Shown piece by piece: positions 1 through 6,909 of a stretch of DNA of 54,236 bases. Source of the DNA: Bacillus sp. AFS015802 (GTDB lineage Bacteria > Bacillota > Bacilli > Bacillales > Bacillaceae_B). The DNA is taken from contig NZ_NTUP01000015.1 in the NCBI RefSeq assembly GCF_002561455.1, positions 65,578 through 119,813 on the forward strand, written 5' to 3'. A program made the position numbers and the translations under genes. The notes beneath the pieces are model-generated. The model saw nothing but the letters and a program-made list of their open reading frames with translations, was not told the origin of the DNA and did not search any database. The number at the start of each line of letters is the position of its first letter. The first letter of the stretch is position 1.

Positions 1-22
1 GCTGCCTTTACGTACGGGCTCC

Positions 23-66
23 TTTTCAGCGAAGCTGAAAAGCGGGAGAAACCCAGGTTTCTCCCG
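23..66. other. Two adjacent perfect hairpins at window edge
   Basis: Two inverted repeats lie back to back. The first pairs TTTTCAGC with GCTGAAAA around a GAA loop (23-41). The second pairs CGGGAGAAACC (43-53) with GGTTTCTCCCG (56-66). Neither is followed by a long T run. They lie downstream of the minus-strand lipoprotein gene and may act as its terminator or as an RNA 3' end. The rest of bases 1-110 shows no gene. Confidence 0.4.
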
Positions 67-110
67 AATGAGTCAAAAATCTAAGTCTAAAATATTTTAT
101 TCTAATTTTA

Positions 111-662
111 TCAATCTACCATATCAGCTGCAAAACTAGGCTTGGTCAATCCTGCTTCTTCGTAGACAGCAGCCATTTTTTCTTCGAAAGACGCAAATTG
201 TTCATCTGACTCTGTGTATTCTGCGTTCGCTTCGTCTGAAAGGTTGGCAGCTCTTGTTTCATAAGATTTCGCAAGATCATCCAGAGCACTTTGGATTTCA
301 TCTTTTTTCGCATCAAGTGCAGCAGGTACTTCCAGGGCATGCACGTCTTCCGCTACGGTTTTAGCCGCAGCTTCGGCATCCGTCTTCAGCTTTGCAATCT
401 CTTCAGCAGAAGGCTTATCTTCTTCTTTTGCCTTGGCTGATTCAAACGCATAGATAGCTGAATCGTTAGCGTTCACCGTGTCGATGATCTCCATTTGATA
501 GTCTAATAGAGCGGACTTCATATCCATCTCATCTGATTTTGCCGTTTCCTCTGTTGCTTCAGTGTTTGTTTCTTTTTCTTCTGTACTACCTTCATCACTG
601 CTGCAGGCAGCAATAAATAAACTCATAGATAGCAAGAAAAATGGTAACATCAGTTTCTTCAT
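111..662 (-). CDS. Acidic lipoprotein, function unknown
   Basis: This 183-residue protein begins with a lipoprotein signal peptide: a short basic start, a hydrophobic core and the lipobox FIAAC, so Cys20 should be lipidated and the protein anchored outside the membrane. A Glu/Thr/Ser-rich linker follows (about residues 22-45), then an Ala/Glu/Lys-rich, largely helical region to the C-terminus that may form a helical bundle or coiled coil. The ATG has the site GGGAGG about eight bases upstream and a sigma-A promoter at 702-730. It appears to be a single-gene unit. I do not recognise a specific family; secreted helical lipoproteins of this kind are common in Bacillaceae and often uncharacterised. 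Confidence 0.85.
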   Translation of the reverse strand: MKKLMLPFFLLSMSLFIAACSSDEGSTEEKETNTEATEETAKSDEMDMKSALLDYQMEIIDTVNANDSAIYAFESAKAKEEDKPSAEEIAKLKTDAEAAAKTVAEDVHALEVPAALDAKKDEIQSALDDLAKSYETRAANLSDEANAEYTESDEQFASFEEKMAAVYEEAGLTKPSFAADMVD

Positions 663-701
663 CTACATTTCCTCCCCATTCATTCTTTCCTACAATTACA
701 T

Positions 702-730
702 ATATTACCTTATTCTTTTTTATTTGTAAA
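702..730 (-). promoter_or_regulatory. Sigma-A promoter of the lipoprotein gene
   Basis: On the minus strand TTTACA (730-725) and TAATAT (707-702) are separated by exactly 17 bases, with AT-rich flanks. The predicted start lies about 35 bases upstream of the lipoprotein start codon. Confidence 0.6.
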
Positions 731-859
731 CAAATGGATATCATTTTGACTTATTTGTCATTTCATTTTTTTGATCAATTGTTCCTGCCCACTATGTATG
801 GAAACCCATGATTTGGTTACGATGAATAATCATATAAATTTTAAAGGGAGGTGCCTTTC

Positions 860-943
860 TTGGTATCGAAAGAATGTTCATGTGAACGCTGCACGTGTAA
901 AACAAAAAAAGAATGTGATTGTCCTTGTTGCTGTGAAAAATAA
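860..943 (+). CDS. 27-residue cysteine-rich miniprotein, metallothionein-like
   Basis: A TTG-initiated frame of 27 codons carries nine cysteines (residues 6, 8, 11, 13, 19, 21, 23, 24 and 25) in CxC, CxxC and CCC patterns, with Lys and Glu between them. It has no hydrophobic segment. The start is set by the strong site GGGAGGT seven bases upstream of the TTG, and the stop is followed at once by a strong terminator (946-987). Ribosome site, dense Cys spacing and terminator together support a real gene. The pattern suggests thiolate coordination of metal such as Zn or Cu(I), or a redox-active peptide; that is inference. A longer frame overlapping here in another phase lacks such a signal. Confidence 0.6.
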   Translation: MVSKECSCERCTCKTKKECDCPCCCEK

Positions 944-945
944 AA

Positions 946-987
946 AAAGAAATCCCTGTTCTAAAGTTTTTGTCCAGGGATTTCTTT
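946..987. terminator. Bidirectional terminator
   Basis: AAAGAAATCCCTG (946-958) pairs with CAGGGATTTCTTT (975-987). It has a T run on the plus side and an A run upstream, so it can end both the Cys-rich gene and the convergent acyl-CoA dehydrogenase. Confidence 0.85.
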
Positions 988-991
988 TTAT

Positions 992-2674
992 TTAGATTCG
1001 AACGTTCACCCCGACGATCTCGTCGAAATACTCAACTGATTTCATTTCTTCATCGATCCATTCCGTTTGTTTCCAGGTCTGCTGGATAAAGACCTCTGCA
1101 ATCATGCGTTTTCTTTCTCCGCCAAATGTATGGGCATCCTTAAGGGCCATCACACTTTCAAAAATTCGGACCATCATCTCTGCGATCCTCTTTGCATGAT
1201 ACGTTTGAGTATCATGATTAGCCGAGACTACTAATTCCAAAAGTGTTTCAAGTTTCTCAATTCCTTCAGAGATTGGAGGAGTTAATTTCATAAGTCCTTC
1301 CGGCAACCGGGATAGCTCTTCTTTCACTTGAGCTAAAAAGTATTCATGTGCCTGGTGTTTATTCATTAATCTCAGTATTTCAAGCCCTAAAATATTGGCT
1401 GTCCCCTCCCACACCGTTAATACTTGTGCATCCCTCAGTAAACGAGGCAGGATGAAGTCTTCGATGTAGCCATTGCCCCCATGCATTTCGATCGCTTCAT
1501 GAGAGAAATGGATGGCCTGTTCTGCCGATTCTTTTTTCAAGATCGCAATGAGCAATCGATTGAGAACAGATTCTTCTTCAGTGGTTGGAATGTCATCTGA
1601 TACGACCCGATCAAACAATTGAACGAGATGAAACACGGCACTTGTTTCCACTTCCTGCTTGGCGGCCATGCGAGTCAAGGTTTCTTTAATCATTGGATAG
1701 TGAGCCAGCGCCTGTCCGAATGCTGTCCGGTGCAGGGCGTAGTTTCTTGCTTCTAGATACGCTCTTCTCATAATGCCGATGGATGCAATCGCGTTGCAGA
1801 CTCGGGAAAGATTAAGAGCTTCCATCATATAGTAGATGCCTTTATTCGGTTCGCCAACAAGGTAGGCATCTGCACCTTTGAACTCTACTTCGGCTGAAGG
1901 CACTGCACGGACACCTAACTTATCTTTCAGCCTTCGAATGTGAATGCCGTTTATGGATCCATCATCGTTTCTCCATGGAACAGCGAATAAGCTCAGTCCC
2001 TTTGTTCCATTTCCTGATCCCTCGATGCGCGCGAGCACCATCGTCACCCCGCACATACCTGAATTGGAAGCAAAATATTTTTCACCCCACAGTTGATATG
2101 TATCACCATTTGGGACGGCTTTTGTATCGTTTGCCCCTACGTCCGATCCTCCCTGTCTTTCGGTTAAGAAGGTCGCACCCTCATACAATTCGACTTCTCC
2201 TGTTGAAAGTACATGGGGAAGGAATCGTTCTTTTAACTCTTCTGAAGCATATCTCTCAAGAAGGAGGGCCGTTGCCATGGAAAGGGTGACCGGGCAATAG
2301 AAGCCGGGCTCTGTATGAGATAAAAGATATCCCTGGGCATAGGAATATACATAGTTTCCTTTCTTTCTGAGTTCAGGAATTTCTTTATGAATATAACCCA
2401 CAATCCCCTTATTATACGTTTGCTCGACCGTTTTCTTATATCCTTCATTCACCCAGATCTCGGAAATTTCTTCCCCAAACCGGTTATACTTCACAAGTTT
2501 GGGCTGACCTTCTCGATCTGTGTGGACGGCCCGCTCATCGATCTCCCCAGCACATAGCGCACCGAAATGGTGCAGTTCTCGATCGGCAAAGGCGAAAAAA
2601 TCCTCGTCCAGGTAGTTTTTAAGTATATCTATCAAATGAGAATCTTCCTGGTAAAAATTCTGGATTTTCTTCAT
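992..2674 (-). CDS. Acyl-CoA dehydrogenase, AidB-like
   Basis: This 560-residue flavoprotein should oxidise an acyl-CoA at the alpha-beta bond. It matches the larger AidB-like branch of the family rather than the usual 380-residue enzymes. The signature TERQGGSD is at about residues 171-178, the central part has the normal acyl-CoA dehydrogenase fold, and HGGNGY with the later WEGT motif lies in the FAD and substrate region. An extra helical domain fills the C-terminus. The start is the ATG at 2674, preceded by AGGAGGTG; an upstream in-frame ATG has no such site. A MerR regulator lies 76 bases upstream in the same direction, so the two are probably co-transcribed. Likely role: fatty acid or branched-chain acyl-CoA degradation; the exact substrate is unknown. 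Confidence 0.88.
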   Translation of the reverse strand: MKKIQNFYQEDSHLIDILKNYLDEDFFAFADRELHHFGALCAGEIDERAVHTDREGQPKLVKYNRFGEEISEIWVNEGYKKTVEQTYNKGIVGYIHKEIPELRKKGNYVYSYAQGYLLSHTEPGFYCPVTLSMATALLLERYASEELKERFLPHVLSTGEVELYEGATFLTERQGGSDVGANDTKAVPNGDTYQLWGEKYFASNSGMCGVTMVLARIEGSGNGTKGLSLFAVPWRNDDGSINGIHIRRLKDKLGVRAVPSAEVEFKGADAYLVGEPNKGIYYMMEALNLSRVCNAIASIGIMRRAYLEARNYALHRTAFGQALAHYPMIKETLTRMAAKQEVETSAVFHLVQLFDRVVSDDIPTTEEESVLNRLLIAILKKESAEQAIHFSHEAIEMHGGNGYIEDFILPRLLRDAQVLTVWEGTANILGLEILRLMNKHQAHEYFLAQVKEELSRLPEGLMKLTPPISEGIEKLETLLELVVSANHDTQTYHAKRIAEMMVRIFESVMALKDAHTFGGERKRMIAEVFIQQTWKQTEWIDEEMKSVEYFDEIVGVNVRI

Positions 2675-2750
2675 TGTGATGTCACCTCCTGAATCCCTTC
2701 CCTTAATGCTTGTTTCAGGAGGGCAATACGTGATGCTAATGCTGAAATAT

Positions 2751-3137
2751 TCATTCTGATTCCTCCCCTGATTCATTTAGTTTTTTGATGAATTCATCCC
2801 TTAGGCCATCCATTTCAGATCTCAAGACCTCGAGCTCATGAATATAGTGGGTCACCTCCTCAATTCGCATGTTTCCATACTCGATTGTTCGTTCTAATTG
2901 TTTTCTCCCGCTTCGATCATGGTCGAATAATAGAATCATCTCTTTGATTTCATCCAGAGTAAAACCAAATCGTTTACCTCTGAAGATCAATTTGAGCCTG
3001 GCGATGTCTCCCTTTGAATACAACCTCCTTCCTGATTCACTTCTTTCCGGATGCAGTAAGTGAAGTTCTTCATAATACCTGATTGTCCGTGTCGTAACAT
3101 TGAACCTTTTGGCTAAGTGCGATATTGAATATAGCAT
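2751..3137 (-). CDS. MerR-family regulator of the acyl-CoA dehydrogenase
   Basis: This is a 128-residue MerR-type activator/repressor. The N-terminal winged helix carries the family signature (SISHLAKRFNVTTRTIRYYEE), followed by the second wing (GRRLYSKGDIARL) and a C-terminal coiled coil for dimerisation. It has no long effector domain and no Cys cluster, so a metal sensor is unlikely. I chose the ATG at 3137 because upstream in-frame ATGs at 3206 and 3185 fall inside the predicted promoter, upstream of the expected transcript start. The ribosome site is weak. MerR proteins paired with acyl-CoA dehydrogenases resemble LiuR, which controls leucine/isovalerate degradation; the match here is by context, not proof. 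Confidence 0.85.
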   Translation of the reverse strand: MLYSISHLAKRFNVTTRTIRYYEELHLLHPERSESGRRLYSKGDIARLKLIFRGKRFGFTLDEIKEMILLFDHDRSGRKQLERTIEYGNMRIEEVTHYIHELEVLRSEMDGLRDEFIKKLNESGEESE

Positions 3138-3175
3138 TTCTTCATCAACTCTTTTTTGAAAATTTAGATATTTAT

Positions 3176-3206
3176 ATTTTACCATTGACGTTAACGTAAA
3201 GTTCAA
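3176..3206 (-). promoter_or_regulatory. MerR-type promoter with 19-bp spacer and operator
   Basis: On the minus strand TTGAAC (3206-3201) and TAAAAT (3181-3176) are 19 bases apart, the overlong spacing typical of MerR-controlled promoters. The spacer is filled by a near-perfect dyad at 3185-3200 with the core ACGTTAACGT. The arrangement points to direct autoregulation of the MerR gene and, by read-through, of the dehydrogenase. Confidence 0.7.
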
Positions 3207-3241
3207 TCGTATTCATCAATAATTCTTCATAAAGCACCAAA

Positions 3242-3279
3242 AAAAGGAATGACCTCCGATTAAAGAGTTCATTCCTTTT
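3242..3279 (-). terminator. Terminator after the 2H phosphoesterase gene
   Basis: AAAAGGAATGA (3242-3252) pairs perfectly with TCATTCCTTTT (3269-3279). On the minus strand it is followed by a T run. Confidence 0.75.
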
Positions 3280-3335
3280 GGTCAAGATTTATTGAGAGGA
3301 TGTTACCCCCCTATCACTTATATGATAATAAGCTT

Positions 3336-3887
3336 CTATCCATTTAGATGTTTCAAATACACGATAGGAGCGTTCATGCAATTCTCTGAATCATCCACCA
3401 GCTCAATTAACGCAATCCCTGTGATCTTCGCTTCAATAAGATCCCCCCTATTCAGGCAATGCTCGAATCCCTCAGCCAATTTATCAGGGGAAAGCTTATT
3501 CGCCAATGTACAATGAGGAATCCAGTTGTCGGGAAGATATAATGGATTTGCCGTTTCACTAAATGCTTGAAAGTATTCGTGATGAGATGAGTGGAAATTC
3601 AGGAGTTCCTTTGTAACCGTCGGGGAGAGAAAGAGCGTGCCGAAGTTTAGAAATGACCCTACTGTATTCAGTGTGATATTGAAAGATCTTTTATGTTCAT
3701 AATATGAGTCTAAGGCTTCTATGTATGCTGTTTTGTCCAAATGGGTGTAACTCCCTATTGTAATATGGGGACGTGCGTCATTTATTTCTTCTTCGTAATA
3801 AGAAATATTCTTTATGGTTAGTTCTTCCCAAATTCCTTTAATAAGCTTTTCCGTTTTATCATCGAATAAAGCGATTACCCAGTACAT
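3336..3887 (-). CDS. 2'-5' RNA ligase / 2H phosphoesterase family protein
   Basis: This 183-residue protein belongs to the 2H superfamily, named for two His-x-Thr/Ser motifs that act on 2',3'-cyclic phosphates or 2'-5' linkages. Both are present: PHITIGS (near residue 41) and PHCTLAN (near residue 127). The spacing and length fit the ligT/YjcG-like group. The start ATG follows GAAAGGTGG. The gene stands alone between its own terminator and the divergent guaC region. Bacterial members are often of unknown substrate, so only the fold and chemistry are inferred. Confidence 0.8.
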   Translation of the reverse strand: MYWVIALFDDKTEKLIKGIWEELTIKNISYYEEEINDARPHITIGSYTHLDKTAYIEALDSYYEHKRSFNITLNTVGSFLNFGTLFLSPTVTKELLNFHSSHHEYFQAFSETANPLYLPDNWIPHCTLANKLSPDKLAEGFEHCLNRGDLIEAKITGIALIELVDDSENCMNAPIVYLKHLNG

Positions 3888-4037
3888 TGTAAACCACCTT
3901 TCTTATTTTACGGATTTATTTACTTGCCGCCTCCTTATACTTTAACACAGTTCCAGTGGTGATAGAGCATGTGTAAACGTTTTAAGAGCTGACGGATCAA
4001 TATTTGTTAACCTTCTCCAATAATTTAGTAAAAAGCT

Positions 4038-4066
4038 TTGACATACGACAGAAAATGATGTAAATT
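4038..4066 (+). promoter_or_regulatory. Sigma-A promoter of guaC
   Basis: TTGACA (4038-4043, perfect) and TAAATT (4061-4066) are separated by 17 bases. Transcription should start near 4073, leaving a leader of about 55 bases. Confidence 0.75.
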
Positions 4067-4071
4067 ACCTA

Positions 4072-4116
4072 ATGGACGAACATTTATAAAATAAACAAAC
4101 TTTAATATTCGTGTTT
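4072..4116 (+). promoter_or_regulatory. Possible PurR operator (two PurBox-like half sites)
   Basis: A CGAACATT core (4077-4084) and an inverted copy with a CGAATATT core read on the other strand (4104-4111) flank the expected transcript start. PurR of B. subtilis binds paired inverted PurBoxes and guaC is in its regulon. The boxes here deviate from consensus on their outer sides and are slightly further apart than usual, so this is a tentative call. Confidence 0.4.
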
Positions 4117-4128
4117 AGGGGTGTAATA

Positions 4129-5112
4129 ATGGAAAATGTATTTGATTACGAAGATATTCAATTAATTCCTGCAAAATGTGTGGTTAACAGCCGTTCTGAA
4201 TGTGATACGAGTGTAACCCTTGGTGGACACACGTTTAAATTGCCTGTAGTCCCTGCCAACATGCAAACCATTATTGATGAAAAAATCGCTGTATACTTAG
4301 CTGAAAATAACTATTTCTATATCATGCATCGTTTTGAACCTGAAAAGCGTGTGACATTCATTAAAGATATGAAATCACGTGGATTAATTTCTTCCATATC
4401 TGTCGGTGTTAAGGAGGAAGAATATGCCTTTGTAAAGCAGCTCGCGGAAGAAAAGCTGGTTCCGGAATTCATCACAATCGATATCGCACACGGTCATTCC
4501 AATGCCGTCATCAGTATGATTCAACACATCAAAAAACACGTACCTGAAAGCTTTGTGATTGCGGGGAACGTTGGTACTCCAGAGGCCGTAAGAGAATTGG
4601 AACATGCCGGTGCCGATGCCACAAAGGTGGGAATCGGGCCAGGTAAAGTGTGCATCACAAAGATCAAAACAGGCTTCGGTACTGGCGGTTGGCAGCTGGC
4701 TGCACTGAGATGGTGTGCAAAAGCGGCAACAAAGCCTATCATTGCTGATGGAGGCATCCGTACCCATGGTGACGTTGCAAAATCCATCCGCTTTGGAGCT
4801 ACCATGGTGATGATCGGCTCCTTATTTGCCGGTCACGAAGAATCTCCTGGAGACACAATTGAAAAAGACGGCAAACTTTTCAAAGAATACTTCGGATCAG
4901 CCTCCGAATTCCAGAAAGGCGAGAAGAAAAACGTTGAGGGTAAGAAAATGTATGTCGAACATAAAGGTTCATTAGAGCATACCCTTATTGAAATGGAACA
5001 AGACCTTCAATCCTCCATCTCCTATGCAGGTGGTACAAAACTCGAATCCATCCGTACGGTAGATTACGTTGTCGTAAAGAATTCGATCTTCAACGGGGAT
5101 AAGGTATATTAA
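4129..5112 (+). CDS. guaC: GMP reductase
   Basis: This 327-residue enzyme reduces GMP to IMP and ammonia with NADPH, returning guanine nucleotides to the purine pool. It is the shorter Firmicute GuaC type, close in length to the B. subtilis enzyme. A TIM barrel of the IMPDH/GMPR family is evident, with the loop GIGPGKVC placing the catalytic Cys at residue 175, and [11 protein letters not shown] in the phosphate-binding region. The chosen ATG follows AGGGGTG; an in-frame codon 18 bases earlier lacks a site. It is monocistronic, with a strong sigma-A promoter, PurBox-like repeats over the start point and a strong terminator. Confidence 0.95.
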   Translation: MENVFDYEDIQLIPAKCVVNSRSECDTSVTLGGHTFKLPVVPANMQTIIDEKIAVYLAENNYFYIMHRFEPEKRVTFIKDMKSRGLISSISVGVKEEEYAFVKQLAEEKLVPEFITIDIAHGHSNAVISMIQHIKKHVPESFVIAGNVGTPEAVRELEHAGADATKVGIGPGKVCITKIKTGFGTGGWQLAALRWCAKAATKPIIADGGIRTHGDVAKSIRFGATMVMIGSLFAGHEESPGDTIEKDGKLFKEYFGSASEFQKGEKKNVEGKKMYVEHKGSLEHTLIEMEQDLQSSISYAGGTKLESIRTVDYVVVKNSIFNGDKVY

Positions 5113-5120
5113 TACATTGA

Positions 5121-5145
5121 GAGGTGAGCAAAGATTGCTCACCTC
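5121..5145. terminator. Terminator between guaC and the STM3941-like gene
   Basis: A perfect 11-bp stem, GAGGTGAGCAA (5121-5131) with TTGCTCACCTC (5135-5145), has a three-base loop and a short T run. It serves convergent genes. Confidence 0.8.
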
Positions 5146-5156
5146 TTTAAATAGAA

Positions 5157-5711
5157 TCATATTGAATTTGTAGAAGATACACTCTTTTCTTCATGAACCA
5201 TTTTTACGTGAGGAATACGGAGGTTTAATTCATCAATCAATTGTTCAGGTTCTTTAAGATTACCTATCACAATATTGTATTGGGGATAGCCCATTTTCAC
5301 ATTCATCTTGGACATGGTTTTTAACTTATGAGGCATCTTGTTTCGGTATTTCTCTTCGTTGTATAGATTGAGCCCGATAAAAGCATTGCGGTATACTTTA
5401 TAATGAATATAGCTTTTAATATCTTCCCAGATGATGGGAACAGGATTGCTGGGTAATACATATAAAATTAGATGGTCCTGTGTCATGCTTACATGTGGAA
5501 CTTTAGAGGAGAGCTTCTTAAAGATCTGGATCAAACAAAATAGAAAAAACAATCCGGACAATGCAACGACCGTCCCTATCAGATAGTTGATATCAACAAA
5601 GAAAAAATCAAACGCCATATACATACAAACAACAACAAATAAAACACAGCCAATAGCTATCAAACTCAACTTCTTCTTAGATTCATAAAAATGAATAACC
5701 TTCTCTTCCAT
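5157..5711 (-). CDS. STM3941-like two-helix membrane protein
   Basis: This 184-residue protein has a short cytoplasmic start, two close transmembrane helices (about residues 15-35 and 41-64) and a soluble C-terminal domain with beta-strand character containing IWEDIKSY and the downstream GLNLYNEE. Arrangement and length agree with the STM3941 family of uncharacterised membrane proteins. The ATG follows GAAGGTGATGG. It is a single gene ending at the terminator shared with guaC. A sigma-B-like promoter just upstream suggests induction by general stress. No molecular function is known. Confidence 0.7.
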   Translation of the reverse strand: MEEKVIHFYESKKKLSLIAIGCVLFVVVCMYMAFDFFFVDINYLIGTVVALSGLFFLFCLIQIFKKLSSKVPHVSMTQDHLILYVLPSNPVPIIWEDIKSYIHYKVYRNAFIGLNLYNEEKYRNKMPHKLKTMSKMNVKMGYPQYNIVIGNLKEPEQLIDELNLRIPHVKMVHEEKSVSSTNSI

Positions 5712-5750
5712 ACCCCATCACCTTCCATAAATATACATATTCAACTTTCT

Positions 5751-5775
5751 ATACCCATACAAACTCAAAATAAAC
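5751..5775 (-). promoter_or_regulatory. Sigma-B-like promoter
   Basis: On the minus strand GTTTAT (5775-5770) and GGGTAT (5756-5751) are 13 bases apart. The sigma-B consensus is GTTTAA, 12-15 bases, GGGWAW, so this matches 5 of 6 and 6 of 6 positions. It lies about 40 bases upstream of the STM3941-like start codon. Confidence 0.65.
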
Positions 5776-5785
5776 CCTAAATAAC

Positions 5786-5850
5786 GAGGGACGGACCTCA
5801 AAAAGGATCGAAATCATGTTTTAATTTCCTTCTATAGAGGTCCGTCCCTC
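5786..5850. repeat. Inverted-repeat element, copy 1
   Basis: GAGGGACGGACCTC (5786-5799) pairs perfectly with GAGGTCCGTCCCTC (5837-5850) across 37 bases. A second copy with the same arm lies at 6793-6857. It has no coding capacity and may be a small dispersed palindromic element; in RNA it would form a stable hairpin. Confidence 0.8.
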
Positions 5851-5859
5851 ATAATTTTA

Positions 5860-5887
5860 TAGACACCGGGAGAATTCTGGCTATAAT
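5860..5887 (+). promoter_or_regulatory. Sigma-A promoter of the tatA cassette
   Basis: TAGACA (5860-5865) and a perfect TATAAT (5882-5887) are spaced by 16 bases. They precede the first small gene of the cassette by about 33 bases. Confidence 0.6.
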
Positions 5888-5920
5888 TAGATTTAATACG
5901 ATCTTGGGAGGTGAAGGGCT

Positions 5921-6262
5921 GTGTCGAGATTAATGTTCGTGATGCTACTGTGCATGATGGTTATAACCAATCCATTTCAACAACAAACACAACAATCAGA
6001 TTTACCGAGTTTTGATGAAGTGGCGACAATTTCTGATCACCTGCTCTTAACGGATGCATCCGTGATTCTCGACGCGGTCCCTTCCCTTGTTCATAAACAA
6101 GATGGTATCCCCCCTAACAAAATGATGATTCCACCTGACCAGGATTTCGATTTGAAGCCACTGGCCATAAGTCCAATTTTCTTTAAGGTCTTTCCCGATT
6201 CATTGGGCTTTCTTGAAGTGGTCAGGTCTCAGTCAAATTACCTCATAACCTTACATTCATAA
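5921..6262 (+). CDS. Small exported protein, unknown
   Basis: This 113-residue protein starts at a GTG with GGGAGGTG seven bases upstream. The first 18 residues are hydrophobic (SRLMFVMLLCMMVITNPF) and look like a weak signal peptide or membrane anchor. The remainder is polar with many Asp and Pro. There is no twin-arginine motif, so it does not look like a substrate of the TatA encoded downstream. It is the first gene after a promoter with a perfect -10 element. I do not recognise the family. Confidence 0.6.
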   Translation: MSRLMFVMLLCMMVITNPFQQQTQQSDLPSFDEVATISDHLLLTDASVILDAVPSLVHKQDGIPPNKMMIPPDQDFDLKPLAISPIFFKVFPDSLGFLEVVRSQSNYLITLHS

Positions 6263-6343
6263 ATCGTCATGAGTAAAACTTTTTTTCTCTTGGAGAAAAG
6301 AGTTTATTTGTCTTGCAACTTAATTTAGTGGAGGCTCATGAAA

Positions 6344-6538
6344 ATGAAAAATGATGAATATCGTAAGGAATCCATTTCTTGTTATGTATTCTGCTTACTA
6401 TTCCTGCTATGCTTTATCGGTTTTATCTTGTTATGTGCAGAAATGAGCGGCAATAGCCTTGTTTCTTCCTTTCCACGATTCTCTTGGGATATGATGATGA
6501 AATGGCAGGATATCGTGGAAATATTCGACTTGAAATGA
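6344..6538 (+). CDS. Small single-helix membrane protein
   Basis: This protein of about 64 residues has one strongly hydrophobic segment rich in Cys, Leu and Phe (about residues 11-32) between a charged N-terminus and an amphipathic tail with three tryptophans or aromatic turns. Two ATGs lie close together: the first (6338) is only three bases from GGAGG, the second (6344) nine bases, so I prefer the second. It lies between the exported protein and tatA in the same direction. No family is recognised. Confidence 0.5.
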   Translation: MKNDEYRKESISCYVFCLLFLLCFIGFILLCAEMSGNSLVSSFPRFSWDMMMKWQDIVEIFDLK

Positions 6539-6586
6539 GTTAGATCATTAAATCAAATCGACTCTAATAAAAGTGAGGAATTAAAA

Positions 6587-6787
6587 ATGAATCTCGGATT
6601 TGGTGAAATAGCGATTATACTATTTGTTGCACTGTTGTTCTTCGGACCAAGCAAACTTCCAGAGCTTGGAAAAGCGGCAGGTACATCCCTTAGAGAGTTC
6701 AAGAAGGCAGTCAGTGGATTAATGGATGATGAAGAAAAAGAAAATCTTGGAGATAGAGTTCCCAATAAGGATAAAGAGAACAGGTAA
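6587..6787 (+). CDS. tatA: Twin-arginine translocase subunit TatA
   Basis: This 66-residue protein shows the TatA layout: a short periplasm-side start, one transmembrane helix (about residues 5-20), the hinge motif FGPSKLPELGKAAG, an amphipathic helix along the membrane, and a charged tail ending in Lys, Glu and Asp. TatA polymers form the pore element for folded twin-arginine substrates together with TatC. No tatC lies nearby, as with the orphan tatAc of B. subtilis. The ATG is preceded by GTGAGGA at a suitable distance. Repeat copy 2 follows the stop codon by only a few bases. Confidence 0.9.
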   Translation: MNLGFGEIAIILFVALLFFGPSKLPELGKAAGTSLREFKKAVSGLMDDEEKENLGDRVPNKDKENR

Positions 6788-6792
6788 CTTTT

Positions 6793-6857
6793 GAGGGACG
6801 GACCTTGATTAGGAGGAAATTGAAAAAATACTTCCTTCCTTTCGGGGTCCGTCCCTC
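6793..6857. repeat. Inverted-repeat element, copy 2
   Basis: GAGGGACGGACC (6793-6804) pairs perfectly with GGTCCGTCCCTC (6846-6857) across 41 bases. The arm is the same as copy 1 at 5786-5850, while the central sequences differ. The two copies bracket the three-gene tatA cassette. A single similar arm (AGGGACGGA) also occurs near 54150. Confidence 0.8.
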
Positions 6858-6872
6858 TCTTACAAGCTAAAA

Positions 6873-6904
6873 GCGCGAACCTGCCAAAGTGTGCAGGTTC
6901 GCGC
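6873..6904 (-). terminator. Terminator of the GNAT fusion gene
   Basis: A perfect 12-bp stem pairs GCGCGAACCTGC (6873-6884) with GCAGGTTCGCGC (6893-6904). A short T run follows on the minus strand, six bases after the stop of the large gene. Confidence 0.85.
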
Positions 6905-6909
6905 AAAGG

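Noticed and set aside
771..995. 74-codon plus-strand frame over the Cys-rich peptide region
   Set aside because: It has no ribosome site at its start and runs through the terminator. The TTG frame in another phase has the strong site and the terminator right behind it.
992..2776. Longer acyl-CoA dehydrogenase start at 2776
   Set aside because: The extra 34 residues overlap the end of the MerR gene and have no ribosome site; the ATG at 2674 follows AGGAGGTG.
4384..4805. Two long minus-strand frames inside guaC
   Set aside because: They lie wholly inside an unambiguous GMP reductase gene and read as its antisense composition.
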